In this document: positions 12,601-24,415 of the stretch, piece by piece
Position numbering within the stretch: position 1 is the first letter of the stretch
How the letters are laid out: each line of letters opens with the position of its first letter
Assembly (NCBI GenBank): GCA_949128115.1
Contig: OX421968.1
Location: 6,696,001-6,760,000, forward strand
Length of the DNA stretch: 64,000 nt
Source: Anaspis maculata
Taxonomy: Eukaryota; Arthropoda; Insecta; Coleoptera; Scraptiidae
Direction: 5' to 3'
Notes under the pieces: generated by a model
What the model was told of the DNA's origin: nothing
Seen by the model: the letters and a program-made list of their open reading frames with translations, nothing else
Database searches by the model: none
Program-made: the position numbers and the translations under genes

Positions 12601-15600
12601 TTTGAACCCACGTGACTCCAGGCTCCAACCCACGTGACTTCAGGCTCCAACCCACGTGACTTTTAAAACGATCGGTCATCACTTTTGATGTTGGCAGCTA
12701 CTTGTTCCAAACGCAACATCTGACGAACGAACACAAATATAGAAGGAAAGACACAATTGTTATCCAAAAAGTTCAGGTTTTAGCCCACGTGACTTCAGGC
12801 ATCAACCCACGTGACTTCAGGCTTCAACCCACGTGACTTCAGGCTTCAACCCACGTGACTTTTAAAAGGATCGGTCACCACTTTTGATGTTGGCAGCTAC
12901 TTGTTCCAAACGCAACATCTGACGAACGAACACAAATATAGAAGAAAAGACACAATTGTTATCCAAAAAGTTCAGGTTTTAACACACGTGACTTCAGGCT
13001 TCAACCCACGTGACTTTGAAAACGATCGGTCACCACTTTTGAAGTTGGCAGCTACTCTTTCCAAACGCAACATCTGACGATCGAACACAAATATAGAAGA
13101 AAAGACACAATTGTTATCCAAAAAAATCAGGTTCCAACCCACGTGACTTCAGGCTTCAACCCACGTGACTTCAGGCTTCAACCCACGTGACTTTGTAAAC
13201 GATCGGTCACCACTTTTGAAGTTGGCAGCTACTCTTTCCAAACGCAACATCTGACGAACGAACACAAATATAGAAAAAAAGACACAATTGTCATCCAAAA
13301 AGTTCAGGTTTGAACCCACGTGACTCCAGGCTCCAACCCACGTGACTTCAGGCTTCAACACACGTGACTTTTAGAACGATCGGTCACCACTTTTGATGTT
13401 GGCAGCTACTTGTTCCAAACGCAACATCTGACGAACGAACACAAATATCAAAAAAAGGACACAATTGTTATCCAAAAAGTTCAGGCTTCAACCCACGTGA
13501 CTTCAGGCTTCAACCCACGTGACTCCAGGCTTCAACCCACGTGACTTTTGAAACGATCGGTCAACACTTTTGGAGTTGGCAGCTACTTGTTCCAAACGCA
13601 ACATCTGACGAACGAACACAAATATCAATAAACTAAAGACACAATTGTTATCCAAAAAGTTCAGGTTTTAACCCACGTGACTTCAGGCTTCAACTCACGT
13701 GACTTCAGGCTTCAACCCACGTGACTTTTCAAATGATCGGTCACCACTTTTGGAGTTGACAGCTACTCGTTCCAAAGCAACAACTGACGAACGAACACAA
13801 ATATCAAAAAACTAAAGACACAATTGTTATCCGGAAAGTTCAGGTTTTTACCCACGTGATTTCAGGCTTCAACCCATGTGACTCCAAGCTTCAACCCACG
13901 TGACTTTTGAAACGATCCGTCACCACTTTTGGAGTTGGCAGCTACTTGTTCCAAACGCAACATCTGACGAACGAACACAAATATCAAAAAAAAAAGACAC
14001 AATTGTTATCCAAAAAGTTCAGGCTTCAACCCACGTGACTCCAGGCTTCAACCCACGTGACTTTTGAAACGATCGGTCACCACTTTTGGAGTTGGCAGCT
14101 ACTTGTTCCAAACGCAACATCTGGCGAACGAACACAAATATAGAAGAAAAGACACAATAGTTATCCAAAAAGTTCAGGTTTTAACCCACGTGACTTCAGG
14201 CTTCAACCCACGTGACTCCAGGCTTCAACCCACGTGACTTTTAAAACGATCGGTCACCACTTTTGGAGTTGGCAGCTACTTGTTCCAAACGCAACATCTG
14301 ACGAACGAACACAAATATCAAAAAACTAAAGACACAATTGTTATCCAAGAAATTCAGGTTTTTACTCACGTGACTTCAGGCTTCAACCTACGTGACTTCA
14401 GGCTTCAACCCACGTGACTTTTGAAACGATCGGTCACCACTTTTGATGTTGGCAGCTACTTGTTCCAAACGCAACATCTGACGACCGAACACAAATATAG
14501 AGAAAAAGACACAATTGTTATCCAAAAAAAATCAGGTTTTAACCCACGTGACTTCAGGCTCCAACCCACGTGACTTTTAAAACGATCGGTCACCACTTTT
14601 GGAGTTGGCAGCTTCTTGTTCCAAACGCAACATCTGACGAACGAACACAGATATCAAAAAAAAAATGACGAAATTGTTATCCAAAAAACTCAGGTTTGAA
14701 CCCACGTGACTCCAGGCTCCAACCCACGTGCCTTCAGGCTTCAACCCACGTGACTTTTAAAACGATCGGTCATCACTTTTGATGTTGGCAGCTACTTGTT
14801 CCAAACGCAACATCTGACGAACGAACACAAATATAAAAGAAAAGACACAATAGTTATCCAAAAAGTTCAGGTTTTTACCCACGTGACTTCAGGCTTCAAC
14901 CCACGTGACTCCAGGCTTCAACCCACGTGACTTTTAACACGATCGGTCACCACTTTTGGAGTTGGCAGCTACTTGTTCCAAACGCAACATCTGACGAACG
15001 AACACAAATATCAAAAAACTAAAGACACAATTGTTATCCAAAAAGTTCAGGTTTTCTCCCACGTGACTTCAGGCTTCAACCCACGTGACTTCAGGCTTCA
15101 ACCCACGTGACTTTTAAAACGATCGGTCACCACTTTTGATGTTGGCAGCTACTTGTTCCAAACGCAACATCTGACGAACGAACACAAATATAGAAGAAAA
15201 GACACAATTGTTTTCCAAAAAGTTCAGGTTTTAACACACGTGACTTCAGGCTTTAACCCACGTGACTTTGAAAACGATCGGTCACCACTTTTGAAGTTGG
15301 CAGCTACTCTTTCCAAACGCAACATCTGACGATCGAACACAAATATAGAAGAAAAGACACAATTGTTATCCAAAAAAATCAGGTTTCAACCCACGTGACT
15401 TCAGGCTTCAACCCACGTGACTTTGTAAACGATCGGTCACCACTTTTGAAGTTGGCAGCTACTCTTTCCAAACGCAACATCTGACGAACGAACACAAATA
15501 TAGAAAAAAAGACACAATTGTTATCCAAAAAGTTCAGGTTTGAACCCACGTGACTCCAGGCTCCAACCCACGTGACTTCAGGCTTCAACCCACGTGACTT

Positions 15601-17330
15601 TTAAAACGATCGGTCACCACTTTTGATGTTGGCAGCTACTTGTTCCAAACGCAACATCTGACGAACGAACACAAATATCAAAAAAAGGACACAATTGTTA
15701 TCCAAAAAGTTCAGGCTTCAACCCACGTGACTTCAGGCTTCGACCCACGTGACTCCAGGCTTCAACCCACGTGACTTTTGAAACGATCGGTCAACACTTT
15801 TGGAGTTGGCAGCTACTTGTTCCAAACGCAACATCTGACGAACGAACACAAATATCAATAAACTAAAGACACAATTGTTATCCAAAAAGTTCAGGTTTTA
15901 ACCCACGTGGCTTCAGGCTTCAACCCACGTGACTTCAGGCTTCAACCCACGTGACTTCTCAATTGATCGGTCACCACTTTTGGAGTTGACAGCTACTTGT
16001 TCCAAAGCAACAACTGACGAACGAACACAAATATAGAAAAAAAGACACAATTGTTACACAAAAAGTTCAGGTTTGAACCCACGTGACTCCAGGCTCCAAC
16101 CCACGTGACTTCAGGCTTCAACCCACGTGACTTTTAAAACGATCGGTCACCACTTTTGATGTTGGCAGCTACTTGTTCCAAACGCAACATCTGACGAACG
16201 AACACAAATATAGAAGGAAAGACACAATTGTTATCCAAAAAGTTCAGGTTTTAACCCACTTGACTTCAGGCTTCAACCCACGTGACTTCAGGCTCCAATC
16301 CACGTGACTTTGAAAACGATCGGTCACCACTTTTGAAGTTGGCAGCTACTCTTTCCAAACGCAACATCTGACGAACGAACACAAATATAGAAAAAAAGAC
16401 ACAATTGTTACACAAAAAGTTCAGGTTTGAACCCACGTGACTCCAGGCTCCAACCCACGTGACTTCAGGCTTCAACCCACGTGACTTTTGAAACGATCCG
16501 TCACCACTTTTGGAGTTGGCAGCTACTTGTTCCAATCGCAACATCTGACGAACGAACACAAATATAAAAAAAAAGACACAATTGTTATCCAAAAAGTTCA
16601 GGCTTCAACCCACGTGACTTCAGGCTTCATTCCTCGTGACTCCAGGCTTCAACCCACGTGCCTTTTAAAACGATCGGTTACCACTTTTGATGTTGGCAGC
16701 TACTTGTTCCAAACGCAACATCTGACGAACGAACACAAATATAGAAGAAAAGACACAATTGTTATCCAAAAAAATCAGGTTTCAACCCACGTGACTTCAG
16801 GCTTCAACCCACGTGACTTTGTAAACGATCGGTCACCACTTTTGAAGTTGGCAGCTACTCTTTCCAAACGCAACATCTGACGAACGAACACAAATATAGA
16901 AAAAAAGACACAATTGTTATCCAAAAAGTTCAGGTTTGAACCCACGTGACTCCAGGCTCCAACCCACGTGACTTCAGGCTTCAACCCACGTGACTTTTAA
17001 AACGATCGGTCACCACTTTTGATGTTGGCAGCTACTTGTTCCAAACGCAACATCTGACGAACGAACACAAATATCAAAAAAAGGACACAATTGTTATCCA
17101 AAAAGTTCAGGCTTCAACCCACGTGACTTCAGGCTTCGACCCACGTGACTCCAGGCTTCAACCCACGTGACTTTTGAAACGATCGGTCAACACTTTTGGA
17201 GTTGGCAGCTACTTGTTCCAAACGCAACATCTGACGAACGAACACAAATATCAATAAACTAAAGACACAATTGTTATCCAAAAAGTTCAGGTTTTAACCC
17301 ACGTGACTTCAGGCTTTAACCCACGTGACT
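9660..17330. repeat. Mega-repeat of 7.7 to 9.6 kb, copy 1
   Basis: Marker order (linker CAAAAAACTAAAGGCAC with TTGTTATTCAAAAAG near 9775, linker AAAGAAAAAAAGAC, TATGGAAGAAAAG, GACGGAATTG, CACTCTTGATG, then the block also found at 1-1068) recurs at 17354, 26773 and 36401. Offsets are 7,667, 9,419 and 9,628 bp; the second includes 1,475 bp of a later insertion. Within copies the offset drifts by whole units or 22 bp steps. The boundary is approximate. Confidence 0.75.
10167..10288. repeat. Six-copy run of the 22 bp sub-repeat
   Basis: CACGTG at 10167, 10189, 10211, 10233, 10255 and 10277. The last copy is preceded by the variant GGCTTAAACC, which is also found in the matching run at 17834-17955. 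The two runs are therefore paralogous parts of the ~7.7 kb mega-repeat. Confidence 0.93.
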
Positions 17331-20300
17331 CCAGGCTTCAACCCACGTGACTTTCAAAACGATCGGTCACCACTTTTGGAGTTGGCAGCTACTTGTTCCA
17401 AACGCAACATCTGACGAACGAACACAAATATCAAAAAACTAAAGGCACAATTGTTATTCAAAAAGTTCAGGTTTTTACCCACGTGACTCCAGGCTTCAAC
17501 CCACGTGACTTCAGGCTTCAACCCACGTGACTTTTGAAACGATCGGTCACCACTTTTGATGTTGGCAGCTACTTGTTCCAAACGCAACATCTGACGAACG
17601 AACACAAATAAAGAAAAAAAGACACAATTGTTATCCTAAAAGTTCAGGTTTGAACCCACGTGACTTCAGGCTCCAACCCACGTGACTTCAGGCTTCAACC
17701 CACGTGACTTTTAAAACGATCGGTCACCACTTTTGATGTTGGCAGCTACTTGTTCCAAACGCAACATCCGACGAACGAACACAAATATGGAAGAAAAGAC
17801 ACAATTGTTATCCAAAAAGTTCAGGTTTTAACCCACGTGACTTCAGGCTTCAACCCACGTGACTTCAGGCTTCAACCCACGTGACTTCAGGCTTCAACCC
17901 ACGTGACTTCAGGCTTCAACCCACGTGACTTCAGGCTTAAACCCACGTGACTTTTGAAACGATCGGTCACCACTTTTGGAGTTGGCAGCCACTTGTTCCA
18001 AACGCAACATCTGACGAACGAACACAAATAGGGAAAAAATAAAGACACAATTGTTATCCAAAAAGTTCAGGCTTCGACCCACGTGAACTCAGACTTCAAC
18101 CCACGTGACTCCAAGCTTCAACCCATGTGACTTTTAAAACGATCCGTCACCACTTTTGAAGTTGGCAGCTACTTGTTCCAAACGCAACATCTGACGAACG
18201 AACACAAATATCAAAAAAAAATGACGGAATTGTTATCCAAAAAGTTCAGGTTTGAACCCACGTGACTCTAGGCTCCAACCCACGAGACTTCAGGCTTCAA
18301 TCCACGTGACTTATGAAACGATCGGTCACCACTCTTGATGTTGGCAGCTTCTTGTTCCAAACACAACATCTGACGAACGAACACAAATATAGAAGAAAAG
18401 ACACAATTGTTATCCAAAAAGTTCAGGTTTTAACCCACGTGACTTCAGGCTTCAACCCACGTGACTTCAGGCTTCAACCCACGTGACTTCGGGCTTCAAC
18501 CCACGTGACTTTGGAAACGATCGGTCACCACTTTTGAAGTTGGCAGCTACTCTTTCCAAACGCAACATCTGACGAACGAACACGAATATAGAAAAAAAGA
18601 CACAATTGTTATCCAAAAAGTACAGGTTTGAACCCAAGTGACTTCAGGCTCCCACCAACGTGACTTCAGGCTTCAACCCACGTGACTTTGAAAACGATCG
18701 GTCACCACTTTTGATGTTAGCAGCTACTTGTTCCAAACGCAACATCCGACGAACGAACACAAATATAGAGGAAAAGTCACAATTATTATCCAAAAAGTTC
18801 AGGTTTTAACCCACGTGACTTCAAGCTTCAACCCACGTGACTTCAGGCTTCAACCCACGTGACTTTTAAAACGATCGGTCACAACTTTTGGAGTTGGCAG
18901 CTACTTGTTCCAAACGCAACATCTGACGAACGAACACAAATATAAAAAAACTAAAGACACAATTGTTATCCAAAAAATTCAGGTTTTTACCCACGTGACT
19001 TCAGGCTTCAACCCACGTGACTTCAGGCTTCAACCCACGTGACTTTTGAAACGATCGGTCACCACTTTTGATGTTGGCAGCTACTTGTTCCAAACGCAAC
19101 ATCTGACGACCGAACACAAATATAGAGAAAAAGACACAATTGTTATCCAAAAAAGTCAGGTTTTAACCCACGTGACTTCAGGCTCCAACCCACGTGACTT
19201 TTAAAACGATCGGTCACCACTTTTGGAGTTGGCAGCTTCTTGTTCCAAACGCAACATCTGACGAACGAACACAAATATCAAAAAAAAATGACGAAATTGT
19301 TATCCAAAAAATTCAGGTTTGAACCCACGTGCTCCAGGCTCCAACCCACGTGACTTTAGGCTTCAACCCACGTGACTTTCAGAACGATCGGTCACCACTT
19401 TTGATGTTGGCAGCTTCTTGTTCCAAACGCAACATCTGACGAACAAACACAAATATAGAAGAAAAGACACAATTGTTATCCAAAAAGTTCAGGTTTTAAC
19501 CCACGTGACTTCAGGCTTCAACCCACGTGACTTCAGGCTCCAACCCACGTGACTTTGAAAACGATCGGTCACCACTTTTGAAGTTGGCAGCTACTCTTTC
19601 CAAACGCAACATCTGACGAACGAACACAAATATAGAAGAAAAGACACAATTGTCATCCAAAAAAATCAGGTTTCAACCCACGTGACTTCAGGCTTCAACC
19701 CACGTGACTTCAGGCTTCAACCCACGTGACTTCAGGCTTCAACCCACGTGACTTCGGGCTTCAACCCACGTGACTTCGGGCTTCAACCCACGTGACTTTG
19801 GAAACGATCGGTCACCACTTTTGAAGATGGCAGCTACTCTTTCCAAACGCAACATCTGACGAACGAACACAAATATAGAAAAAAAGACACAATTGTTATC
19901 CAAAAAGTACAGGTTTGAACCCACGTGACTTCAGGCTCCAACCCACGTGACTTCAGGCTTCAACCCACGTGACTTTGAAAACGATCGGTTACCACTTTTG
20001 ATGTTAGCAGCTACTTGTTCCAAACGCAACATCCGACGAACGAACACAAATATAGAAGAAAAGTCACAATTGTTATCCAAAAAGTTCAGGTTTTAACCCA
20101 CGTGACTTCAGGCTTCTACCCACGTGACTTCAGGCTTCAACCCACGTGACTTTTAAAACGATCAGTCACCACTTTTGGAGTTGGCAGCTACTTGTTCCAA
20201 ACGCAACATCTGACGAACGAACACAAATATCAAAAAACTAAAGACACAATTGTTATCCAAGAAATTCAGGTTTTTACCCACGTGACTTCAGGCTTCAACC

Positions 20301-20493
20301 TACGTGACTTCAGGCTTCAACCCACGTGACTTTTGAAACGATCGGTCACCACTTTTGATGTTGGCAGCTACTTGTTCCAAACGCAACATCTGACGACCGA
20401 ACACAAATATAGAGAAAAAGACACAATTGTTATCCAAAAAAAATCAGGTTTTAACCCACGTGACTTCAGGCTTCAACCCACGTGACTTTTAAA

Positions 20494-20607
20494 ACGATCG
20501 GTCACCACTTTTGGAGTTGTTGTTATCCAAAAAATTCAGGTTTGAACCCACGTGACTCCAGGCTCCAACCCACGTGACTTCAGGCTCCAACCCACGTGAC
20601 TTTTAAA
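20494..20607. repeat. Satellite unit with 65 bp internal deletion
   Basis: This unit is only 114 bp. It reads TTTTGGAGTTG directly into TTGTTATCC at about 20511-20527 and lacks TTGGCAGC, the conserved CCAAACGCAACATC segment and the linker. The paralogous unit at 12489-12667 is 179 bp, and the missing stretch counts to 65 bp. The short TTG repeated at the breakpoint is consistent with slippage or microhomology joining. Confidence 0.9.
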
Positions 20608-20990
20608 ACGATCGGTCATCACTTTTGATGTTGGCAGCTACTTGTTCCAAACGCAACATCTGACGAACGAACACAAATATAAAAGAAAAGACACAATAGT
20701 TATCCAAAAAGTTCAGGTTTTAACCCACGTGACTTCAGGCTTCAACCCACGTGACTTCAGGCTTCAACCCACGTGACTTTTAACACGATCGGTCACCACT
20801 TTTGGAGTTGGCAGCTACTTGTTCCAAACGCAACATCTGACGAACGAACACAAATATCAAAAAACTAAAGACACAATTGTTATCCAAAAAGTTCAGGTTT
20901 TCTCCCACGTGACTCCAGGCTTCAACCCACGTGACTTCAGGCTTCAACCCACGTGACTTTTGAAACGATCGGTCACCACTTTTGATGTTG

Positions 20991-21176
20991 GCAGCTACTT
21001 GTTCCAAACGCAACATTTGACGAACGAACACAAATATAGAAGGAAAGACACAATTGTTATCCAAAAAGTTCAGGTTTTAGCCCGCAGCTACTTGTTCCAA
21101 ACGCAACATTTGACGAACGAACACAAATATAGAAGGAAAGACACAATTGTTATCCAAAAAGTTCAGGTTTTAGCCC
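20991..21176. repeat. 93 bp partial-unit tandem duplication
   Basis: 20991-21083 and 21084-21176 are direct copies, each starting GCAGCTACTTG and ending TTTTAGCCC. Both carry the rare variant AACATTTGACG in place of AACATCTGACG, so the duplication is local and recent. The junction TAGCCC/GCAGC is out of register with the monomer, unlike the array's usual whole-unit or 22 bp changes. Confidence 0.92.
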
Positions 21177-22935
21177 ACGTGACTTCAGGCATCAACCCAC
21201 GTGACTTCAGGCTTCAACCCACGTGACTTCAGGCTTCAACCCACGTGACTTTTAAAAGGATCGGTCACCACTTTTGATGTTGGCAGCTACTTGTTCCAAA
21301 CGCAACATCTGACGAACGAACACAAATATAGAAGAAAAGACACAATTGTTATCCAAAAAGTTCAGGTTTTAACACACGTGACTTCAGGCTTCAACCCACG
21401 TGACTTTGAAAACGATCGGTCACCACTTTTGAAGTTGGCAGCTACTCTTTCCAAACGCAACATCTGACGAACGAACACAAATATAGAAAAAAAGACACAA
21501 TTGTCATCCAAAAAGTTCAGGTTTGAACCCACGTGACTCCAGGCTCCAACCCACGTGACTTCAGGCTTCAACACACGTGACTTTTAGAACGATCGGTCAC
21601 CACTTTTGATGTTGGCAGCTACTTGTTCCAAACGCAACATCTGACGAACGAACACAAATATCAAAAAAAGGACACAATTGTTATCCAAAAAGTTCAGGCT
21701 TCAACCCACGTGACTTCAGGCTTCAACCCACGTGACTCCAGGCTTCAACCCACGTGACTTTTCAAACGATCGGTCAACACTTTTGGAGTTGGCAGCTACT
21801 TGTTCCAAACGCAACATCTGACGAACGAACACAAATATCAATAAACTAAAGACACAATTGTTATCCAAAAAGTTCAGGTTTTAACCCACGTGACTTCAGG
21901 CTTCAACTCACGTGACTTCAGGCTTCAACTCACGTGACTTCAGGCTTCAACCCACGTGACTTTTCAAATGATCGGTCACCACTTTTGGAGTTGACAGCTA
22001 CTCGTTCCAAAGCAACAACTGACGAACGAACACAAATATCAAAAAACTAAAGACACAATTGTTATCCGGAAAGTTCAGGTTTTTACCCACGTGATTTCAG
22101 GCTTCAACCCATGTGACTCCAAGCTTCAACCCACGTGACTTTTGAAACGATCCGTCACCACTTTTGGAGTTGGCAGCTACTTGTTCCAAACGCAACATCT
22201 GACGAACGAACACAAATATCAAAAAAAAAAGACACAATTGTTATCCAAAAAGTTCAGGCTTCAACCCACGTGACTCCAGGCTTCAACCCACGTGACTTTT
22301 GAAACGATCGGTCACCACTTTTGGAGTTGGCAGCTACTTGTTCCAAACGCAACATCTGGCGAACGAACACAAATATAGAAGAAAAGACACAATAGTTATC
22401 CAAAAAGTTCAGGTTTTAACCCACGTGACTTCAGGCTTCAACCCACGTGACTCCAAGCTTCAACCCACGTGACTTTTGAAACGATCCGTCACCACTTTTG
22501 GAGTTGGCAGCTACTTGTTCCAAACGCAACATCTGACGAACAAACACAAATATCAAAAAACTAAAGACACAATTGTTATCCAAGAAATTCAGGTTTTTAC
22601 CCACGTGACTTCAGGCTTCAACCTACGTGACTTCAGGCTTCAACCCACGTGACTTTTGAAACGATCGGTCACCACTTTTGATGTTGGCAGCTACTTGTTC
22701 CAAACGCAACATCTGACGACCGAACACAAATATAGAGAAAAAGACACAATTGTTATCCAAAAAAAGTCAGGTTTTAACCCACGTGACTTCAGGCTCCAAC
22801 CCACGTGACTTTTAAAACGATCGGTCACCACTTTTGGAGTTGGCAGCTTCTTGTTCCAAACGCAACATCTGACGAACGAACACAAATATCAAAAAAAAAT
22901 GACGAAATTGTTATCCAAAAAATTCAGGTTTGAAC

Positions 22936-22940
22936 CCACG
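22936..22940. repeat. Target-site duplication CCACG, left
   Basis: CCACG directly before the element and again at 24411-24415. The intact satellite (for example 14702-14706, 29851-29855 and 44315-44319) has a single CCACG in the same context GAACCCACGTGACTCC. A duplication of exactly 5 bp is therefore shown. Confidence 0.95.
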
Positions 22941-23636
22941 CACAGTGGTCCATTTCACGAATCTAGCTGGACAAAAATAGAAAAAAACTTTTTTTTCTCA
23001 AATTGATCACGACCAATGTTTTTTGATAACCAATGAACCAAAATAACTCAATTGATTGAAAAGCTCCCTAAATACTTCGCCACCTACTTTTTGCGCGGGT
23101 TCTAATACAAGATAAAACAAGGTACCTTAAGTGAAAAAAGTTCTTATCTGTTGCGTTCTTTCCACTACCAAACTACGGTAGTGCGTGAGTACAGGCAAAA
23201 TTTCTGTTTTCAAGAATACCTAGACACAGGTAAGTACTTTCAAATAATATACTTGTTTTCCATCCAACCCACTTTACCTTATATTGGCAACGATTTCTGT
23301 TTTACCCTGCAAGTTTTCGCATGGATACATTTTTGCGTGGACGTACACTTCGATTGCTGTGGATTTCTGTGATGAGTTTTTATTTATTTTAAAGCTTGTT
23401 TCTTGCTCTGTCAAACTGCACAAAGTTTGGGTGCGTCGAGCTGCGTCTGAGTTTTGTATCTCAATTTTCAGACATGCATGTAATTTCTCGGCGTTACCTT
23501 TTCGCAGTGTGATGAACGAAAAAAATAGAGAAGCGAAATATTTGTAAGTGCATCTACACAAGCTTCAGTTTTTCGGACAAGATGATGTCGAAGAGGCTAT
23601 TGAAGTGGCTGTCATAAAAAGAATTGAAGATTTTGC
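22941..23636 (+). repeat. Left arm of the large inverted repeat
   Basis: Pairs with 23718-24410 read in reverse. Matching landmarks include CACAGTGGTCCATTTCACG at the tip, GTAAGTACTTTCAAATA near 23231 (partner TATTTGAAAGTACTTAC near 24115), TGCGTGGACGTACACTTCGA near 23333 (partner near 24008), TTCAGACATGCATGTAATT near 23467 (partner near 23874) and GAAGATTTTGC at 23626-23636. Identity looks like roughly 80% with small indels, so the arms have diverged since they formed. Confidence 0.88.
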
Positions 23637-23717
23637 CTCAAGATAAGACTTTTCAAAAATCTCATTTTGTCTCTGGAACATTAATTTGTTCCATTTTTCA
23701 TTTCAGAAGATTTGCAT
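23637..23717. other. Central spacer of the palindromic element
   Basis: About 81 bp between the innermost matching arm sequences. It contains a small separate hairpin, GGAACA/TGTTCC with a 6 nt loop, at 23675-23692, close to the geometric centre (about 23676). It is AT-rich and no coding or promoter signal was recognised. Confidence 0.6.
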
Positions 23718-24410
23718 GCAAAATCTTCAATCCGTTTTATACCAGCTACTTCAATAGCCACTCCGACACCATCTTGTTGAGAAAACTTAAGTAGGTACAT
23801 GTAAATACACCCGCAAATACTTTGCCCCTTTGTACTTTTCGTTCACCCACACTTCGAAAAGGTCACGCCGAGAAATTACATGCATGTCTGAAAATTTAAA
23901 TACAAAACTCGGACGCAGCTCGACGCACCCAAACTTCATTCAGTTTGACAGAGCAAGGAACAAGCTTTTAAAAGAATGCAAACTTTTCACAGGAATCCAC
24001 AGGAATCGAAGTGTACGTCCACGCAAAAATGTAGCTGATCGAAAACTTGCAGGGTAAAACAGAAATCGCTGTCAGTATAGGGTAAAGTAGGTTAGGATGG
24101 AAAACAAGTATACTATTTGAAAGTACTTACCTGTGTCTGGATATTCTTGAGATCAGAAATTTTGACAATACTCAAACACTGCCGTAGGTTGGTAGTGAAA
24201 TGAAGTCAACTGATAAGACTTTTTCATTTACCTTGTTTTGTCTTGACTTCGAACCCGCGCAAAAAGTAAGTGGCGAAGTATTCAGGAACCTCTCCAATCG
24301 ATTTAGTTGCTTTGGTTTATTGCTCATTGAAAAACATTAGTCGCGAACAATTTTGAATAAGTGTATTTTTCGATTTTTGTCCAGCTAGATCCGTGAAATG
24401 GACCACTGTG
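23718..24410 (-). repeat. Right arm of the large inverted repeat
   Basis: Reverse-complement partner of 22941-23636, from GCAAAATCTTC (23718-23728) to the terminal CACTGTG. A transcript through both arms would fold into a hairpin of several hundred base pairs. The apparent open frame at 23830-24057 is on this arm and has no recognised domain. Confidence 0.88.
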
Positions 24411-24415
24411 CCACG
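24411..24415. repeat. Target-site duplication CCACG, right
   Basis: Second copy of the 5 bp duplication; it restarts the satellite in the exact phase where it was interrupted. Offsets to the paralogous site at 14702 are 8,234 before and 9,709 after the element. The difference is 1,475, exactly 1,470 plus 5. Confidence 0.95.

Larger units (their letters stand above)
1..22940. repeat. Satellite array, first segment (~177 bp monomers)
   Basis: Uninterrupted head-to-tail satellite, all units in the same orientation, each recognisable by ACGATCGGTCAC or a close variant (CGATCCGTC, TGATCGGTC). Measured unit lengths include 177 (1 to 178), 155 (537 to 692), 199 (870 to 1069) and 243 bp (1069 to 1312). 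They differ by multiples of 22 because the 22 bp E-box sub-repeat varies in number. Three head subtypes (ggag, gatg, gaag after CACTTTT) and several linker types occur in recurring orders, so higher-order repeats are superimposed. No gene, RNA gene or unique sequence was seen in this segment. Short minus-strand open frames of 60 to 116 codons are repeat translations and are not annotated. The last five bases belong to the target-site duplication of the next element. Confidence 0.97.
22941..24410. mobile_element. Palindromic non-autonomous Transib-like DNA transposon with 23-RSS-type ends
   Basis: This 1,470 bp island is unrelated to the satellite. Both ends begin CACAGTGGTCC, and the 5 bp direct duplication CCACG flanks it. 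The left end reads heptamer CACAGTG (22941-22947), 23 bp, then ACAAAAATA (22971-22979). The right end, read inward on the minus strand, has CACAGTG (24404-24410), 23 bp, then ACAAAAATC (24372-24380). Transib transposons, relatives of the RAG1 recombinase, are known for RSS-like ends and 5 bp duplications. Most of the element is one imperfect inverted repeat, with arms of about 690 bp around a ~80 bp centre. It has no transposase: the open frames (60 to 95 codons) lie inside the arms and show no recognisable motif. It is most likely a foldback-type derivative mobilised in trans. A CACTA or hAT origin fits less well because the duplication is 5 bp. Confidence 0.85.

Noticed and set aside
16488..16880. 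130-codon plus-strand open frame, the longest in the window
   Set aside because: It spans about two satellite units and translates the same repeated motifs; paralogous blocks do not keep it open.
1..22940. CRISPR array (short repeats at regular spacing)
   Set aside because: The 22 bp repeats are directly adjacent with no unique spacers, the larger units are themselves repeats, and no cas gene is present.
23151..24057. Open frames inside the palindromic element (23151-23372, 23274-23561, 23284-23547, 23830-24057)
   Set aside because: They lie on inverted-repeat arms on both strands, are short, and show no transposase (DDE/RAG1-core) motif.
22941..24410. hAT or CACTA assignment for the palindromic element
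   Set aside because: hAT elements make 8 bp duplications and CACTA elements usually 3 bp ones with CACTA/CACTG ends. Here the duplication is exactly 5 bp and the end is CACAGTG with a spaced nonamer.
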